Origin: Gracilaria domingensis
Lineage: Eukaryota; Rhodophyta; Florideophyceae; Gracilariales; Gracilariaceae
Assembly: GCA_022539475.1 (NCBI GenBank)
Contig: VCMS01000030.1
Location: forward strand, 124,001-188,000
Direction of reading: 5' to 3'
DNA length: 64,000 bases
The notes under the pieces are model-generated. The model was given only the letters and a program-made list of their open reading frames with translations. It was not told the origin of the DNA and searched no databases. Shown here piece by piece: positions 17,391-27,646 of the stretch. Made by a program: the position numbers and the translations under genes. Every line of letters begins with the position of its first letter. Position 1 is the first letter of the stretch.

Positions 17391-19823
17391 TTAGTGCTTC
17401 AGCGCCTCTGCCCCATGATCATCTTGATCCTCGTCCAGCTGAAGATCAACAGCAATGCCACTCTCTTCGCTTTCCATCACCACCTGATTGCTTGGTCCAT
17501 CGCTGTTCGATGCCGTGGAGCTATCACTTGTCCGACTAGGCAGTTGGCTCTTCTTCAATTGCCCAAACGTGGTGTGGTCAAGACGTCCTGTCATGGCCCT
17601 TTCCGAAAGACCCGCCTCTTTTCCCAATTCCAGCACTCGAATTGCTCGCGTCGTGTCGCTATTACGCATGAAATGTCTTACCAACATCTGATATGTTGAA
17701 GGTGACACTCTATCTCCCTTTCGCTGAGCCTCCTCAATCATATCCACTGTTGTCTCAGTTCTGCCCCCTCGAATCATCAGTCGCACTGCCAGGTGCAACG
17801 CTTGGTCACTCAAGCTGAATCCTTGAGCATCCATCTCCTGCAACACCCTCATACCACCACGAATGTGCTTCGTTTGAACACAGCCCTCGAGCAAAGCGTT
17901 AAAGGTATCAATGTTTTTCTCTACTTTAAATCGAGATCCCAATTCATCGTAGGTTTGGAATGCTCTTTCGAGGTCTTGAGCCGAAGAGCAAGCGTAAATC
18001 ACACAGTTAAGTTCATCGATACCAACAGTTGTCGGCGTCAGTCTAGTTCGAATAAATTCCCTTGAGGCTTCGTCAAGTTCCGTGCTTTCGGCAGTACTTT
18101 GGAAAGATTCTTTAGCTTCGTATTCGGGCTCATGTGAGTTCCTATCTTGTTCTGCCGCTTCCAACTCATCAATCTCCACAGAAGCGCTCTGTTCATCTTT
18201 CAATTCGCTGGCTTCGACCGGCTCCCCTTCATCGGGGTGGGCTTTCTCGTCTTCCGCATTTTCATAATCCCTCTGCTCTTTACCTTCAAGTCTGTCGACA
18301 AGTCTATAATACTGTGCATCAACATTGCCTACGTCAGATGCCATAGGGCGGATCAGCGCAAGGTCCAGATCCCGCAATGTAGTGGTCAGACCCCTCTCCC
18401 GCATCACTCCAACCACATCTAAAGCCGTTGAAAAATCACCGCTACCGGCGAAGGAACCAATCAAGCAGTACCAGAAAGAATCTGGAGGTTTAAACTCCGG
18501 ATACTGTTCTTCCATAATCTGCCATGTGTGCAACGCCACGTCAGTGAGTCCACCTCTAAATGCGCAATGAAGTACGGCAGATATGGCGCCGATCTCCAGT
18601 TTGGCTGTACCTCTCATGGTGGCTCTTTCTTCTCTTGTTGTGCGAGTGTGCTTACCGATACGGTAAATGTTGCGCGATTCCGCTATTCGATGCACTTCTG
18701 TAACATATCTCGGAAGTGACGACTCGAACTTCGTCAAAAGAGGCCTAATAATGTCGTACTCATCATTAGTTGCGGCGATAACAAGCACTTGCGCAACCGT
18801 CATGGCACTAATGTCAAAACGTTGCTTCTCAACCGCAGTCAAGGTCGAAAATGCTCTTCTAGAATCCCGGCGGCGAAGACAGCCTGTTATTAAAGCATGG
18901 TAGGTTGCAAAAGTTGGATATATAAGATGGTCCTTCATTTCGTTGAGTACGTTAAACGCCTTGTCGACCTGGCCGCGATACATGTGCGCACCAATCAAGT
19001 AGTTGTACGTAGTAGCATTTGGATGTGACTCCCTCGGAAGCGTCCACAACTTATCAATTATCTTCCTCATTGCTACAACTTCAGCCGATCGTGAAACAGC
19101 ATGTAGGCCGCAGTTGAACAGACCAATTCCAAGCTCGTATTCCCGTTCAGTGGCAAGGTTGAGCGTGTCAAGAGACGTAGGGGCCCAGCCACATCTGCCA
19201 AGAACAGGAAGCATCAATGCTACAACCGCTTCATCGATCTGCAAGCGATCGGAGTTCTTCATGGCGTTGGCATACTGCCATAAAGCTGTCCGAACGGCGC
19301 CGGACTTTAGCAGTGACTTGAGAGATGCAGCAAAGGCAGCCGGGTCACGGTGCAAACTTGAACTGGTTGGAGATGGTGAGGAATCTGTTCCTTCATGAGG
19401 CTCTTCGAGCACCCGCGCCGCGGGTTCCATCATGCTTTCTGGCGCCTCCCCAATCTCTTGTTCTGCTACAACAGACGGAGAGGAAACATCTTCTGAAATG
19501 ATTTCCACAACAGATTCGTTTTGGGTGGTGGCGACAACTGCAGCCTCGGGAGATAATGTTAGCTTCTCGTTTCCGGAAATTTGCACATCTTCTGGTCTTC
19601 TTGTTCCATCCCCCTGAAGAGATGTGGATGTGCACAATGACTTCGATGCAATGGCGGTGCGACCAGCTAAAACGACGCCGCGAGAAGACCCGTTCGAAAG
19701 CAGTTGTGCGGCGCCACGAAGGGCGGCTCTGCCGACGTAGGTACGCATTACGGTGATTGACGAAAGAGACAGATGATGGGAAAACTTTAAGAGAGAGGAC
19801 GGGCTCTTCAAAAGTCCTGGCAA
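17391..19823 (-). CDS. Pentatricopeptide repeat (PPR) protein, probably mitochondrial
   Basis: PPR proteins bind organellar RNA and act in its processing, stability or translation. 810 residues. ATG at 19748 (M26) begins a strong mitochondrial-type presequence (MRTYVGRAALRGAAQLLSNG); the first ATG gives 25 more residues. P-type PPR motifs include TYNYLIGAHMYRGQVDKAFN at about 275-310, the next repeat YHALITGCLRRRDSRRAFST, further repeats near 430-480, and a C-terminal run with FNALLEGCVQTKHIRGGMRV and YQMLVRHFMRNSDTTRAIRV. An acidic, Glu-rich linker of about 70 residues (ENAEDEKAHPDEGEPVEASE onwards) splits the repeat array. No DYW or E domain is seen, so RNA editing is unlikely. The target RNA is unknown. 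Confidence 0.85.
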   Translation of the reverse strand: MPGLLKSPSSLLKFSHHLSLSSITVMRTYVGRAALRGAAQLLSNGSSRGVVLAGRTAIASKSLCTSTSLQGDGTRRPEDVQISGNEKLTLSPEAAVVATTQNESVVEIISEDVSSPSVVAEQEIGEAPESMMEPAARVLEEPHEGTDSSPSPTSSSLHRDPAAFAASLKSLLKSGAVRTALWQYANAMKNSDRLQIDEAVVALMLPVLGRCGWAPTSLDTLNLATEREYELGIGLFNCGLHAVSRSAEVVAMRKIIDKLWTLPRESHPNATTYNYLIGAHMYRGQVDKAFNVLNEMKDHLIYPTFATYHALITGCLRRRDSRRAFSTLTAVEKQRFDISAMTVAQVLVIAATNDEYDIIRPLLTKFESSLPRYVTEVHRIAESRNIYRIGKHTRTTREERATMRGTAKLEIGAISAVLHCAFRGGLTDVALHTWQIMEEQYPEFKPPDSFWYCLIGSFAGSGDFSTALDVVGVMRERGLTTTLRDLDLALIRPMASDVGNVDAQYYRLVDRLEGKEQRDYENAEDEKAHPDEGEPVEASELKDEQSASVEIDELEAAEQDRNSHEPEYEAKESFQSTAESTELDEASREFIRTRLTPTTVGIDELNCVIYACSSAQDLERAFQTYDELGSRFKVEKNIDTFNALLEGCVQTKHIRGGMRVLQEMDAQGFSLSDQALHLAVRLMIRGGRTETTVDMIEEAQRKGDRVSPSTYQMLVRHFMRNSDTTRAIRVLELGKEAGLSERAMTGRLDHTTFGQLKKSQLPSRTSDSSTASNSDGPSNQVVMESEESGIAVDLQLDEDQDDHGAEALKH

Positions 19824-20312
19824 CTCGCAGAGCTATTTATCTAACAGCATTGAAAGCCTACTAGACGACGACGTCTGGGGCTGCATCAATGATCTGTTCC
19901 TCTCCGTGTATGTAGCTCGTAGTCGAGCAAAGGCACGTGCGCGATTGGCGCGGGGCGCTTTTGTACACGACATTCAGACAAATGATCTCTACTATTGCAT
20001 TTGATTTCCGACTCTAATCGACGACGGAAAGTGTGCAGGCTCATGATTGGCTTGTTTGGCAGATTGAGGATTTAGTCGTTTTCAACGCGGCGTGCAAAAA
20101 TATTTACACCTTGCTCTATAATTGCAAAACTTAAAATGTTTTACTTCTGATCGAAAGTCGGGTGCGCCGTCGGCGTCTGAGTTGACAATGGATCCACTGT
20201 GTCGCCATCGTAGACTGCACGAAGGCTGTCTTCGTCCCGCACCCCAACGTCGAGTTTACCGGATAAGAGAACACGTCCCCTTTATCCGGTCTATCCCCTC
20301 TTCATTTCAAAA
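19824..20312. promoter_or_regulatory. Divergent promoter region PPR/uL15
   Basis: About 490 bases between divergent starts of the PPR and uL15 genes, with a moderately AT-rich patch at 20020-20160. Both promoters are likely here; no core element can be named with confidence. Confidence 0.4.
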
Positions 20313-21235
20313 ATGGTTCGTTCCGATGCCCCGATCTTTTACTGCAGTGAGTCTGGCTGAAGCGATTTGGTCAAGGAAGCCATCAAGTACTACTCGACCT
20401 GCGTATGAGTGCTAACTGAAGAAAACTTCTACTTTGCTCTCTTGCCTCATCTGCCTGATCCTCCACATTTGTGTGTCCTTCTAGCCGACCCGTCTCCACC
20501 ACAACCGAAAGAAGCGTGGACATGTCTCTGCCGGACATGGCCGCATTGTAAGTTAAACGTATCAGCGCAATCGATGCAAGTGCTCCAAATCACGATAAGA
20601 GCTGCTTTATTGAGCGATGCGTAATGGCTCTTGATTCAAGCGATTCCGTGTTTGCACTTGAGTCTGCGTCTCATGGTTACGAGCGATCCTAACCGTTGTG
20701 TCATCTTTTCTGGCGTGCGACGAAATGCGCTCTTCTGCCCGTTTCATATGTTATGTATATTTAGGGAAAACACCGCAAGCATCGTACGTTCACGTCTTTA
20801 AAGACTATTGATGATTCTCCCGATTAAAGTTGCAGAGACTAACGCTTGGAGTATGCCCATTTTTGGAACTATACAGCTGGTGGCCGTGGTAACGCTGGTG
20901 GTCAGCATCATCACCGAATCAACTTCGATAAGTACCATCCTGGATACTTCGGAAAGGTTGGTATGAGGTACTTCCACAAGACCAACAACAAGTACTTTTG
21001 CCCTACAATCAACCTTGATAAGCTTTGGACACTAGTTCCCGAAGACATTCGCTTGAAGTACAAGGATGACAAGGAAAATGCCCCTGTGCTTGACGTCACA
21101 GAAAGAGGTTTCTTCAAGGTGCTTGGAAAGGGAAGACTACCGGATCAACCCATTATTGTTAAGGCAAAATTCTTCTCGAAGGGTGCGGAAGATAAGATCA
21201 GGGCCACTGGAGGCGCTTGCATTCTTACTGCCTAA
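20313..21235 (+). CDS. RPL27A: Cytosolic 60S ribosomal protein uL15 (L27a), four exons
   Basis: uL15 is a core protein of the large ribosomal subunit. Proposed exons: 20313-20315 (ATG only), 20485-20547 ([20 protein letters not shown] plus I), 20765-20783 (19 nt, GKHRKH plus one base) and 20877-21235 (PGGRGNAGG.. to the end ..GGACILTA). Introns: 20316-20484 (GTTCGT..CTTCTAG), 20548-20764 (GTAAGT..TATTTAG) and 20784-20876 (GTACGT..ATACAG). Exons 2 to 4 join without a frame problem into a complete L27a with its usual length and conserved blocks [20 protein letters not shown] and [20 protein letters not shown]. The ATG-only first exon is inferred from the lack of a Met in exon 2 and a good donor right after this ATG. 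Confidence 0.88.
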
Positions 21236-24218
21236 CTGGTAGCACCGTAAATTGATTCGTTTCTTCGCGTTTTCATCCCTTTCATATCACGCCAAATGTA
21301 GAACACTAGTCTGCATAGAACTACTTGATGGCCATAGAATAGTTCGTTTTGCTTTCTAGCGAGACGACGGTAGTGTTCTGAACATATCCTCAAGTGTAAA
21401 TGCGCTGGTACAAGCGTCTGGGGAGTAGATCACTGTCGCAGTACGTCTCCTACGCTTCTACGTGATGCACATCCTTGATGAGTACCGATATCTATGAGAT
21501 AAAAAGTGGGCCGTGTGGCAAATCTCTGTTCCCACCATATACTTGACGACGTCATAGTTTACCCATTATCTGGTACAGAATATGTAGGAAAGCTCTCCAA
21601 GAGATCAAACTTGGTTCCTACTTCCAGTTTTTGAATATCCAAGTTAGTTCCTATGCCTGCATTCTGACAAGATTATTCTCCACAATTTATCTTCAGAACT
21701 ATCTACCATTGTCACCCTCGCACTGCGAGGCTCGCAGTGTCATCCCAGCACCTTATACGCAACTTTGAACAAACGATGGAGGCCATATGTGTAAGTGAAA
21801 GAAACCGCTAGCGCGCTACGGCTGAATATTCGTTCATTGTAAACGTTGAATCGTGCAATACTCTTGCTTTTCTTCTTCTACTTCACAGGCATGCTTAACA
21901 AGCTTTTCTCTTCTTTGCATGCATATGGTACGGGTGGATGATTCGTAGTTTGTTGTCGTTCATCAGCAGCTACACGTACCGTACTAAACATTGTTCTATT
22001 TGCAAAGGCTTAATTTGATTGACTCAGAACGGCGCCTTAGTGTCGAGCTATAGATTATGCAATCGCTTGTTTGGCAGGTGGAATCAGCCTCAAACTTCGA
22101 ACGAATGCGAACTTTTTGTCCACATTGCTATTTGCTCAGCTCTTTTCCAAAAACGCTAATCGCAAGCTTCATCTCGTTATATTATGGCCATTACCAGGGG
22201 TACATCCTTTTCGCACTTGTTCTTCTTCTTTATTGTGGACGGTAGCTTCTTATTCTGAACTACATTTTAATCGGTTCGAGATTGGTAGAGACAGCTTTCT
22301 TGCATTGCTGGCATCGGAGTGGGCCCCCGGAGAACCTACGCACCGTACCGGTCGTATAGGAACTTCCTAAGGGGAGCTTCTGGAGCCTTCCTATTAGCCC
22401 TTTTTAAATCAGAAAAGCTTACTTTAGAGCTTAACCCTTGAATCTAGGCAGTTCTTAAATTTCAAAACAAGGGCGATTTCTTTTTGTCTGTACACGTGCT
22501 CCGAAAGCCAACTTCTTCCATCCACCATAAATGGAGGAAAAAGCCTTTTCCTCGACATGCTCCTGTTACACGAGATATCACAGACACCCATCTACACAAA
22601 GTTGCTCAGCAATCAAGGAATGTTACTAGTTGCACAATCTTTCCCATGCTTGTCGTCTCTTGACTTTTTTAAAGATCAAAGCAAACCAAGACTATAACAT
22701 TTTGTATTTCGATAAAAATCAAATTAGGCTAAACGTTTTTTATCTCAAGGGTATAGTAACATACAATTTGATGATCTAGACATTCTTTTGTTCGAACAAA
22801 ACATCCCATATGACAAAAGAAGACTTTGGCAATCTTTACAACCTCACCCTTTAGCGATTAGAGCTTTCCATAGATTTTAAAAACATTTTTGATAGACAGC
22901 AACAACTCCCAGGAGAAATGCAAATTTCAACGGAAAAAATGCTCTTCATCTTTCTTGATCTTTTTGATCGTTACAACGATATTAAAAGAATTTGTAAAAC
23001 AAATTGTTCATTGCTACGGTGTATCTCCCGAAACGGTTTTGAATTAATTTTGACAAATTTCGTACGTCGTTTTCTGAGCTTTAGATGCTCACGAAGCTAA
23101 GTTCTTTTGTGCCCCGACATCCGAAAGCGAGAGAACATGGAAAGTGTAGTGCAATTTCTGTAAGCAAGTAAGAATTACAAAAACGTTTAAGACTTTTGTC
23201 TATTGAAAGCAACGCAGAAAATAGAGCTTTTTTGGAATGGCACAACTAGTTTAGTGCAAGATCAATGCCAAAACGTCAGGACCAATCATTTTGAGTTTAG
23301 CAGAAAAGTGTAAACACGTAAGTGTAGCAATCTCAAGAAAAAAACAATATCACAAAGTAGTAAAAAGAAAATAAAGCGAAAGATAAAAAAAACAAAAGAA
23401 ACACGGCGTATCTCCAAGTTACTTCTCATACAGGTACAGGGTGTAGCACAAATAACTGATATGAACCACTGCACAATTTTTGTTGCGCCAAGACGCAGGG
23501 TGGATTGCCACGCCGTATAAATGAAGAGTTCTTCCGAAAAGAAGTTGTACATTGTCGAAAGCAAGAGTGTCTAGAGCCAAGATCCTTCAAATAGGATAAC
23601 TCTCCTTAGCAAAGTTTACTGTTGTGACGGCGGCAACGCCATCGCACTAAATAGTGTGCTCTGTAGGGCTAAACCCAGCCATTAGAATGAAAAACAAAGG
23701 CGGTTTAGACCTCCCTTTTCTAGGGCTGCACAGCAGTAGTGCGCCCTCACGAGATGACACGGCTGGGTCGGGCGTAACTCCGGGATCAACATTTCTCGAC
23801 AACGGATAGAGCAAAAAACAAAGAAGACGCGTCCAGCGGTAGAGAGCACGACACTGTCAGCAATGACGTCACAGTGGCGAGTGCAATACTCTCACGAGAG
23901 TGGCGACGACACGCGGCAGCGGTAAAAAGCCACGCGGGTGGTCGTGCCAGAAACGTTCGGCAGCGGCATGCAGCACAGACCTATCTGTATAACAAGGGCA
24001 AAAACGAACAAACACGCACACGAAATAAACACGCAATAGCGGTAGGGATGTTAGAGATGCCGCGAGGCGTATAACAATCCCTTCACAAGGGGCAAGCTCT
24101 TCGCAAGGTGTTTAGTACACACGCAGGGTAGAAAGGTAAAGCCGAACACTCGGTTGTTCCGTTCACTTCCCCATCACTGGGTACAGCTCAACCTATTAAG
24201 TAGTGCAGTCGGTTGGCC
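21236..24218. other. AT-rich gene-free stretch
   Basis: About 3 kb with no recognisable gene. 22400-23600 is clearly AT-rich, with only short chance ORFs. From about 23640 the composition turns GC-rich and includes TGACGTCA at about 23865 and other short inverted motifs; this part may be decayed retroelement DNA belonging with the old LTR that follows. No tRNA-like T-loop or box motif was found. Confidence 0.5.
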
Positions 24219-24613
24219 TGTGGTGCAATCCCACGTCTGAGCAGACAAGAGCTGCGTCGCGGAAAGCGCCCCTACAGGTTGTTCGAGCCCCCGCTCCCTA
24301 TAGGGGTAGGGTCGGTGGTAGAACCCTCCGGTAGGGCTGACACAGGCCGGGTGTAGATCCGGGCAACCCCGTCTTGGGTGTGCAGCCGGAGGTTGGCGTG
24401 GGTAGAATCGGCGTAGAATACGGGTAGTTCTGGCGAGCCACAGCGAGTGGAGATATCCAAACCAACGGTGTTGGGCAAAACGGGCAACCAACGAGCCGCG
24501 CAACGGTGCACTGACCCGCGAGATCGAGAAATATTTTCGGAAAACGTGGGTCAAACCTGTATAACAGGGCAGAGCGATAGGAGCCGTATGACGAAAGTAA
24601 TAACAATAAAAGA
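24219..24613 (-). repeat. Old diverged LTR fragment, inverted
   Basis: On minus this stretch matches, with many differences, the R/U5 part of the LTRs at 24614-25356. Shared landmarks are TTTTATTG, TACGGCT..CGCTCTGCC, CGCGACGC and the terminal GCACCACA (here TGTGGTGC at 24219). It is an older relative in opposite orientation, cut on its right by the start of the younger array. A few bases just after the array (from 46556) may be its continuation, but this match is weak. Confidence 0.7.
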
Positions 24614-25356
24614 TGTAGTGCAAATTGCGCCAATATTATGCGCATTTTACAGTGCATATTATGCACCGGGTGTCCATTGCTGGACCCCGGCCTGCTGGCA
24701 CATTTCTTAGAATTAGTAATTTATTTTGCCTAATATTTTAGGAATTTACACTGGCACGCCTCGGCCTCCACAGTACTTAGGTGTGCCGACTGCGCGCCAG
24801 CTTCACTCAGTAAACCTCAACGAGGCCTTTGGCTCTGATCTTCTTGCCGCTTGCGCACGGTCACCAGCCCCATCCTGGGGAATACCGCCGCAATTCCGGG
24901 CTGATCAACCAACCTCCGTCCCTGAGGAGTACTAATCCGTCGTCACGGCACTTTTCTTATCTATTTTATTGTTTTCATTTCCGTCTTACGGCTTTCGCTA
25001 CTCTGCCCTACATTGTAGGTTTGTTTTATTTGTCTCGGGAGTTTTCCCGCTTATCGCGAGTCAGTGCTCCGCAGTGCGGCTCGTTTGTTGATCTTTTGTC
25101 GTCCCATACCGTTGGGCTGGATACCCCCACTCGCTGTGGCTCGCCGGAACCATCCGGATACCTACGCCGATTCTACCCCTTCTACCTCCGACTGCACGCC
25201 CAGATCGGGGCCACCCGGATTTACACCCGGCTCGTGTTGGCCCTATCGGAGGGTTCTGCCGCTCGACTGCCCTTCACAGGGAGCAGGGCCTGAACACCCT
25301 GAGGTGCTCGTCCGCGACGCGGTTTGTTGTTTTCCCGTCGAGGGTTTTGCACCACA
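24614..25356 (+). repeat. 5' LTR of copy A
   Basis: 743 bp from TGTAGTGCAA to GCACCACA. The U3 part (about 24614-24805) is AT-rich with CAATATTATGCGC and TAATATTTTAGG. From AGTAAACCTC onward it equals the other two LTRs of the array. Confidence 0.88.
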
Positions 25357-25520
25357 AACTGGTCTCCCGACCTAGAATCGGCTTAATTGGCCAACGTTCG
25401 TTGGAGTTGGTTCGTTTGTTTGGAGCCCAGATAGTTGGGAATATCCGTTCTTACGGTTCTCTCATTGCCCGTTTTCGGAAGTTGTTTTGGTTGCCCATTG
25501 GCCGACTGTGTCGGTGAACG

Positions 25521-27530
25521 ATGTCGTCCCGTCGCAGGAGTGGCGCGCCACGTGCCGCTTCTGTGCCCGGTTCGTCCGGCTTGCCGGCAAGTTTGCCTCC
25601 GTTGCCGAAGGACGCACTGGAGGTCCCAGGCAATGGCGACCCGAAACCGGCTTCCCGGGGCCGCCGTTCTGATAACGGGACCCCACCCACTCGTGGGCCA
25701 ACTGAAACCGCACCTGCGGCTGATGCCGCCGCAGCGGTTGACGTTATGTCGTCGCGGTCCGACGAGTATACCCTCCGTGAATTAGAGGCTCAGGTTCGCA
25801 TCCTGCAGAACTCCCAAGTGGGCCTCATCCGGGACATTACGAAACTCCGGCAACGGCTCGATGAAGCCGGTGTCCGGGATGTTTCGAGCGACGCCCGTGT
25901 TTTACGGTCTGATGTCAACCAGATTATGGAACACCGACAGGTGTCGGCTGGTCTGCACGAGCAGGCTGCCGCACGCCTGGACCGCCTGGCTACCCGTCTG
26001 GAGACGGTCGAGCAAATCATCGTATCTGATGCTGTTGCGCCGGGAGCCCCGGTTTCTGAGGGTTCTCAGCACTCGCGCCGTTCCCGGGATCGTCCGGCAA
26101 AGAAGAAGGTCAAGGTTGAGTCTGACTCGTCTTCTTCATCCTCTTCTGATGAGGAGGGCCCCAAAAAGGGATCGTCTACCGACTCTTCGGACAGCGCGGA
26201 AGAGCGCTCTCGCTATCGTGCATCCCGTTCGCGGGCTACTGAAGCCACTTCTGGCGTTGCACGAGGCCGTACGAAAGGACGGAGACACCTCGGATTGAAG
26301 GAGTTGAAGCCGACAAACTTACTGTATCGGAAGCTACTATCTTACCGATATTATCGGCTTGATGACACGACGCCACAGAGGACCCCACGTGGGACTGGCA
26401 AAGTGCGAAATCATCTCCGACAAATGGAGCTCACGCTAAAGCCCCACAAGTTCTCTGGGGAAGATCCAATTCTGGTCTTGGATTTTCTTAGCCGCTTCGT
26501 AGCGGAAGCCGATGTACTTCGGATGAGTGAGGCACAGGCCTACATCGCGCTGCCGTACTTTTTGACGGGTGTAGCCGAAGATCAATTCAATTCGGTTCGT
26601 GGGTCGTCTCGCGCCTCCGAAGGAGGAGTTACGTGCTGGCCGGAAGCGGTACAATACCTCCTGCGCTCTTACGCGACAGGCAATGCGATACAAGGTGCCA
26701 TACTCGCGCTACGAGACACGAAGCAAGGAGCCGAAGAGTCGGAAACCGTTTATTCAACCCGCCTCAATAAGGCTTTCCACAGATGTGGCAACGTGTTCTC
26801 CGCAGCTGAGCGGTGTACGATGTTTGTTGATGGACTGGACCGATCAATTCGGACGTTGGTAGCCCATTATCGGGAGAACAAACGCCGGATTACCTATCTG
26901 GAACTCGTTCAATTTGCCCAAGCGGAGGGAGATGCAGCTCGAGCACGCACTGGTATCAAGACGCGCACGCGCCGACTCCTTCATGTAGAAGGCCGAGACT
27001 CCTCACTGCCTCATTCGCGAGGTTCTGTTCAAGGGGTTTATGATAACCTGCACCTGTTACAGGACGATGGTTCAATGCCGAGTTCGGAATTGCCGTCGAC
27101 GACGGAGCAGTCTACAGTAGATGTAGACCCCGCTCTGTACGCCGGACGTCAAGTCCCGGCATTGCCCGTGCCGCACTCTGGCGGATATCGAAGCCAACGA
27201 CCTGGATGGAGGGACCCGTACCCTCCTCGACAGGAGCGCCGGCCGCCCAACGCGGATCTTCTTCGTCACCTTATTTGTTATACCTGTTACAGGCCAGGGC
27301 ACATCGCTCCGAATTGCTTAATGCCCATACGGGATATGGCGAAGATAGTGCCTCAGTATGAGTCGTTGACGCCCGCCGAGCGGGAACGTGTTCCCGACAA
27401 ATCGTACCTTCGTGCGAAGGCGGAGACTCAGCCGGGAAACCAGGAAACGGTGCCATCGAATGGTGGAACTGTAGCCGCCCCTGCGGAATCGCAACCTCCG
27501 CAGATTGGCGGCGACGCTCAGAAAAACTGA
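25521..27530 (+). CDS. gag: gag of copy A
   Basis: 669 codons. The N-terminal part is Ser/Pro-rich, followed by a coiled coil (about 80-170), an acidic-Ser run, a capsid-like helical domain (about 290-470, with FLSRFVAEADVLRMSEAQAY) and a zinc knuckle CYTCYRPGHIAPNC (CX2CX4HX4C) near the C-terminus. Gag forms the intracellular particle that packages element RNA. The frame is uninterrupted. Confidence 0.88.
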   Translation: MSSRRRSGAPRAASVPGSSGLPASLPPLPKDALEVPGNGDPKPASRGRRSDNGTPPTRGPTETAPAADAAAAVDVMSSRSDEYTLRELEAQVRILQNSQVGLIRDITKLRQRLDEAGVRDVSSDARVLRSDVNQIMEHRQVSAGLHEQAAARLDRLATRLETVEQIIVSDAVAPGAPVSEGSQHSRRSRDRPAKKKVKVESDSSSSSSSDEEGPKKGSSTDSSDSAEERSRYRASRSRATEATSGVARGRTKGRRHLGLKELKPTNLLYRKLLSYRYYRLDDTTPQRTPRGTGKVRNHLRQMELTLKPHKFSGEDPILVLDFLSRFVAEADVLRMSEAQAYIALPYFLTGVAEDQFNSVRGSSRASEGGVTCWPEAVQYLLRSYATGNAIQGAILALRDTKQGAEESETVYSTRLNKAFHRCGNVFSAAERCTMFVDGLDRSIRTLVAHYRENKRRITYLELVQFAQAEGDAARARTGIKTRTRRLLHVEGRDSSLPHSRGSVQGVYDNLHLLQDDGSMPSSELPSTTEQSTVDVDPALYAGRQVPALPVPHSGGYRSQRPGWRDPYPPRQERRPPNADLLRHLICYTCYRPGHIAPNCLMPIRDMAKIVPQYESLTPAERERVPDKSYLRAKAETQPGNQETVPSNGGTVAAPAESQPPQIGGDAQKN

Positions 27531-27646
27531 GCAAGGGAGCCTCCAGCAATGGAGAGGCGCCCCCAGCGACGGGGTTTAGTGCGCCTGAGGCTGAGAAGCC
27601 TCGCTCCCCGGTCATAATCCTTTCGAGGAAACTGGCCACTACAGAC

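Noticed and set aside
24829-25293. 154-codon ORF in the LTRs, present in all three
   Set aside because: It lies in R/U5, is kept only because the LTRs are near identical, and the old LTR fragment gives no sign of selection on it.
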